DNA from: Lysobacter spongiicola DSM 21749
Lineage (GTDB): Bacteria > Pseudomonadota > Gammaproteobacteria > Xanthomonadales > Xanthomonadaceae
DNA: 64,000 nt
Direction: 5' to 3'
Assembly (NCBI RefSeq): GCF_900167055.1
Contig: NZ_FUXP01000014.1
Coordinates: forward strand, 1 to 64,000
The position numbers and the translations under genes are program-made. Of the stretch, positions 61,471 to 64,000 are shown in pieces. Positions within the stretch are counted from its first letter, which is position 1. Each line of letters begins with the position of its first letter. The notes under the pieces are model-generated. The model saw only the letters and a list, made by a program, of their open reading frames with translations. It did not search any database and was not told the origin of the DNA.

Positions 61471-62298
61471 TTAGCTCCTACGATCGCGCACGATGAACTG
61501 CTGGGTGCGCTTGTTCTTGCGGGTCTTGTAACCCTTGGTCGGGACGCCCCACGGGGTGACCGGATGCGGGTTGCCCTGGCCGGCCTTGGCCTCACCACCA
61601 CCGTGCGGGTGGTCGACGGGGTTCATGGCCGCACCGCGGACGGTCGGGCGAACGCCGCGCCAACGCTTGGCGCCGGCCTTGCCCAGCTTCTCCAAGTTGT
61701 GCTCGACGTTGCCGACTTCCCCGATGGTGGCGCGGCACTCGACCGGCACCTTGCGCATTTCGCCCGAACGCAGGCGAAGCGTGGCGTAGCCCTGTTCGCG
61801 AGCGACCAGCTGGACGCCGGCGCCGGCGGCACGCGCCAGCTGGGCGCCCTTGCCGGGCTTCATCTCGATGCAGTGCACGGTGGAGCCGACCGGGATGTTG
61901 CTCAGCGGCAGGGTATTGCCCGAGCGGATCGGGGCGTCACGCCCGGCAATCACCTGGTCGCCGGCCTTCAGGCCCTTGGGGGCGATGATGTAGCGGCGCT
62001 CGCCATCGACGTAGCACAGCAGGGCGATGTGGGCGGTGCGGTTGGGATCGTATTCGATCCGCTCCACGCGCGCCGGGATACCTTCCTTGTTGCGCTTGAA
62101 ATCGATGATGCGGTAGTGCTGCTTGTGGCCACCACCGATGTGGCGGGTGGTGATCCGCCCGTGGTGGTTGCGGCCGCCGGTCTTGCTCTTCTTCTCGAGG
62201 AGCGGAGCGTGCGGCGCACCCTTGTGCAGGTCCGGGGTCACCACGCGGACCGCGCTGCGGCGACCGGGGGATGTGGGCTTGAATGTCATCAATGGCAT
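61471..62298 (-). CDS. rplB: 50S ribosomal protein L2
   Basis: A 275-residue protein starting [20 protein letters not shown]. Key blocks are [35 protein letters not shown] (about 42-75), [27 protein letters not shown] and the C-terminal [41 protein letters not shown] with the conserved His near the peptidyl-transferase centre. It is essential for subunit joining. It lies 10 bases after rplW. Confidence 0.98.
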   Translation of the reverse strand: MPLMTFKPTSPGRRSAVRVVTPDLHKGAPHAPLLEKKSKTGGRNHHGRITTRHIGGGHKQHYRIIDFKRNKEGIPARVERIEYDPNRTAHIALLCYVDGERRYIIAPKGLKAGDQVIAGRDAPIRSGNTLPLSNIPVGSTVHCIEMKPGKGAQLARAAGAGVQLVAREQGYATLRLRSGEMRKVPVECRATIGEVGNVEHNLEKLGKAGAKRWRGVRPTVRGAAMNPVDHPHGGGEAKAGQGNPHPVTPWGVPTKGYKTRKNKRTQQFIVRDRRS

Positions 62299-62308
62299 GG
62301 GTCGATCC

Positions 62309-62605
62309 TCAGGCCTTGGCCATCACGTCGATCGACTGGCCTTCGGCCAGCTTCACGTACGCCTTGCGCCAGTCGGGACGGCGGCCCATGCGGAACTTGA
62401 AGGCCTTGGACTTGCCCTTCACGTTCACCACGTTGACCGCCTCGACCTTGACGTCGAACAGCTTTTCCACGGCGACCTTGATGTCGGCCTTGGTAGCAGT
62501 CGTCGCCACTTCGAAGACGTATTGGTTGGAGACTTCCTGCAGGCGCGCGGTCTTCTCGGACACACGCGGCGCACGGATCACGTTGTAGAGCTTGGCGTCG
62601 TTCAT
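62309..62605 (-). CDS. rplW: 50S ribosomal protein L23
   Basis: A 98-residue protein starting [23 protein letters not shown]. It has [56 protein letters not shown], as in uL23. It is the docking site for trigger factor and SRP at the tunnel exit. The ATG at 62605 overlaps the rplD stop (ATGA) and has GGAG 8 bases upstream, so translation is likely coupled. Confidence 0.96.
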   Translation of the reverse strand: MNDAKLYNVIRAPRVSEKTARLQEVSNQYVFEVATTATKADIKVAVEKLFDVKVEAVNVVNVKGKSKAFKFRMGRRPDWRKAYVKLAEGQSIDVMAKA

Positions 62606-63207
62606 GCCAGCCACTCCTCGATCTTCTTGACCGCATCGGCCGTGACCACGACCGAGTCGGCGCCTACCAGCGCGACCGGATCCAGGCCCTGCACGTCACG
62701 GACTTCCACATACGGCAGGTTGCGCGCCGAGAGATACAGGTTCTCGGTGGCGTCCTCGGTAACCAGCAGCGGACGACGACCCACGCCGAGGTCCTTGAGC
62801 ATGGTGATCATGCCCTTGGTCTTCGGGGAATCGATGGCCAGCGACTCGACCACCTTGATGCGGCCCTGGCGGTTGAGCTCCGACAGGATCGCGGCGATCG
62901 CGGCGCGGTACATCTTGCGGTTGACCTTCTGCGCGAAGCTGCGCGGCTTGGCTGCGAAGGTGACGCCACCGCCGATGAAGATCGGAGCCGTCAACGCGCC
63001 ATGACGCGCGCCGCCGCCCTTCTGCTTCTTCGACTTCTTGGTCGTGCCGGCCACTTCCGAACGGGTCTTCTGCGCCTTGGTGCCAGCGCGACCGGCATTG
63101 CGGTAGGCAACGACGACCTGGTGGACCAGGTCTTCGCTGAACTCGCGGCCGAAGATCTCGTCGGAAACCGACACGGTCTTGGTGCTGTTATTGATGGCAA
63201 GTTCCAT
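62602..63207 (-). CDS. rplD: 50S ribosomal protein L4
   Basis: A 201-residue protein. It has [66 protein letters not shown] with the tunnel loop, and ends [24 protein letters not shown]. In E. coli it also represses the S10 operon. The start at 63207 (MELAINNS) is preferred: GGAG lies 7 bases upstream, whereas the ATG at 63213 overlaps the rplC stop and is too close. It overlaps rplW by 4 bases. Confidence 0.96.
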   Translation of the reverse strand: MELAINNSTKTVSVSDEIFGREFSEDLVHQVVVAYRNAGRAGTKAQKTRSEVAGTTKKSKKQKGGGARHGALTAPIFIGGGVTFAAKPRSFAQKVNRKMYRAAIAAILSELNRQGRIKVVESLAIDSPKTKGMITMLKDLGVGRRPLLVTEDATENLYLSARNLPYVEVRDVQGLDPVALVGADSVVVTADAVKKIEEWLA

Positions 63208-63209
63208 CG

Positions 63210-63866
63210 TCATACTCCCTTGCTCGTCGGGCGGACGATCACGTCACCACCCGGCGCGCCCGGCACCGCGCCACGAATGGCGATGAGGCCGCGTTCGGCG
63301 TCCACCTTCACCACTTCAAGGCCCTGGGTGCTCTGCTGGACCGAACCCATGTGACCGGACATCTTCTTGCCCGGAAACACGCGGCCCGGGGTCTGGCGCT
63401 GGCCGATGGAGCCCGGCGCACGGTGCGACAACGAGTTACCGTGCGTCGCGTCGCCCATCTTGAAGTTCCAGCGCTTGATGGTGCCCTGGAAGCCCTTGCC
63501 CTTGGTGACGCCCTGGACGTCGACGATCTGCCCGACCTCGAAGATGTCGGCCTTGATCTCGCCGCCGACACTGAAGTCGCCGATCTTGTCGTCGGCCACG
63601 CGCAGTTCCCACAGCCCGCGCCCGGCGTCGACCTTGGCCTTGGCCAGGTGGCCGGCTTCGGGCTTGTTCACCAACGCCGCGCGACGCACGCCGACGGTGA
63701 CCTGCACCGCGCTGTAGCCATCGCTGTCGGTGGTCTTGATCTGGGTGATCCGGTTCGGGGTCGCTTCGATCAGCGTCACCGGGACGGACTTGCCGTCTTC
63801 GGTGAAGAACCGGCTCATGCCGGCCTTGCGACCGACGATGCCCAACGAATATTTCTTCGCCGTCAT
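63210..63866 (-). CDS. rplC: 50S ribosomal protein L3
   Basis: A 218-residue protein starting [39 protein letters not shown]. The extended loop [50 protein letters not shown] reaches toward the peptidyl-transferase centre. It ends [28 protein letters not shown], as in uL3. It lies 10 bases after rpsJ. Confidence 0.97.
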   Translation of the reverse strand: MTAKKYSLGIVGRKAGMSRFFTEDGKSVPVTLIEATPNRITQIKTTDSDGYSAVQVTVGVRRAALVNKPEAGHLAKAKVDAGRGLWELRVADDKIGDFSVGGEIKADIFEVGQIVDVQGVTKGKGFQGTIKRWNFKMGDATHGNSLSHRAPGSIGQRQTPGRVFPGKKMSGHMGSVQQSTQGLEVVKVDAERGLIAIRGAVPGAPGGDVIVRPTSKGV

Positions 63867-63876
63867 GGTCTGTGCC

Positions 63877-64000
63877 TCAGGTCAGCTTGATCTGGACGTC
63901 GACGCCAGCCGCGAGCTCAAGCTTCATCAGAGCGTCCACGGTCTTGTCGTTCGGGTCGACGATGTCGAGCACGCGCTTGTGCGTGCGGGTCTCGTACTGG
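63877..64000 (-). CDS. rpsJ: 30S ribosomal protein S10, C-terminal part (runs off right edge)
   Basis: The last 40 or so codons of a minus-strand frame read [40 protein letters not shown] and stop. This is the uS10 C-terminus. The start and the operon promoter lie beyond the window. It is the first gene of the S10 operon, also binding NusB in antitermination. Confidence 0.95.

Overview
The window is high-GC gammaproteobacterial chromosome. It most resembles the Xanthomonadaceae (Lysobacter/Luteimonas/Xanthomonas group). Supporting signs are the gltX-zur pair, tandem S46 dipeptidyl-peptidases, split-domain OmpA proteins with a calcium-type linker, a methylcitrate cycle of acnD/prpF/prpD type, two families of short palindromic REP elements in gene tails, and TACAAT-type -10 boxes only 6 bases before start codons, which suggest leaderless mRNAs. 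Genus and species cannot be fixed from the sequence alone.

Layout. 1-297: end of an IS481-family insertion sequence, ending one base past the stop codon of hutF. 299-2934: divergent histidine-degradation genes hutF and hutI. 2937-3946: a conserved membrane-anchored protein of unknown function and ribosomal protein bTHX. 4038-7378: a zinc-homeostasis locus (MerC-like membrane protein, a Zur operator, a His/Asp-rich ZnuD-type TonB receptor, and Zur itself), with gltX upstream of zur. 8880-10829: lpxH and a ferritin-like protein, embedded in REP elements. 10860-15960: purF, cvpA, a SPOR-domain protein, folC and a histidine phosphatase, all on the minus strand. 15966-20339: two tandem S46 peptidases. 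20482-22825: threonine catabolism (tdh, kbl). 22919-27719: an envelope block with a small secreted protein, a pseudouridine synthase and three OmpA-family proteins. Two of those OmpA proteins have identical C-terminal halves.

27902-40085: 2-methylcitrate-cycle genes (prpD, prpF, acnD, then prpC and prpB). The two groups are separated by about 4.8 kb carrying a Vgb-like propeller, fadH, a SleB-type hydrolase and a small ion channel. 40204-43000: a membrane acyltransferase and a GT39-like glycosyltransferase, convergent and overlapping. 43076-46045: mdh, a class I aminotransferase and ppiB. 46186-50100: typA, a class II DAHP synthase gene broken by a single-base frameshift, and dsbB.

50221-64000: the alpha, spc and S10 ribosomal operons, all on the minus strand. 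They run from the partial rpsJ at the right edge down to rplQ, and include secY and rpoA. rpmJ is not found between secY and rpsM, where a TATAAT promoter box sits instead.

Nothing in the window looks like a defence island, prophage, CRISPR array or biosynthetic cluster; it is largely core genome. The most notable items are the Zur-ZnuD-MerC arrangement, the non-standard S1-pocket residues in both S46 peptidases, a 40-residue module of unknown function shared by two secreted proteins, concerted evolution of two OmpA genes, REP elements that supply stop codons, and the DAHP synthase frameshift.
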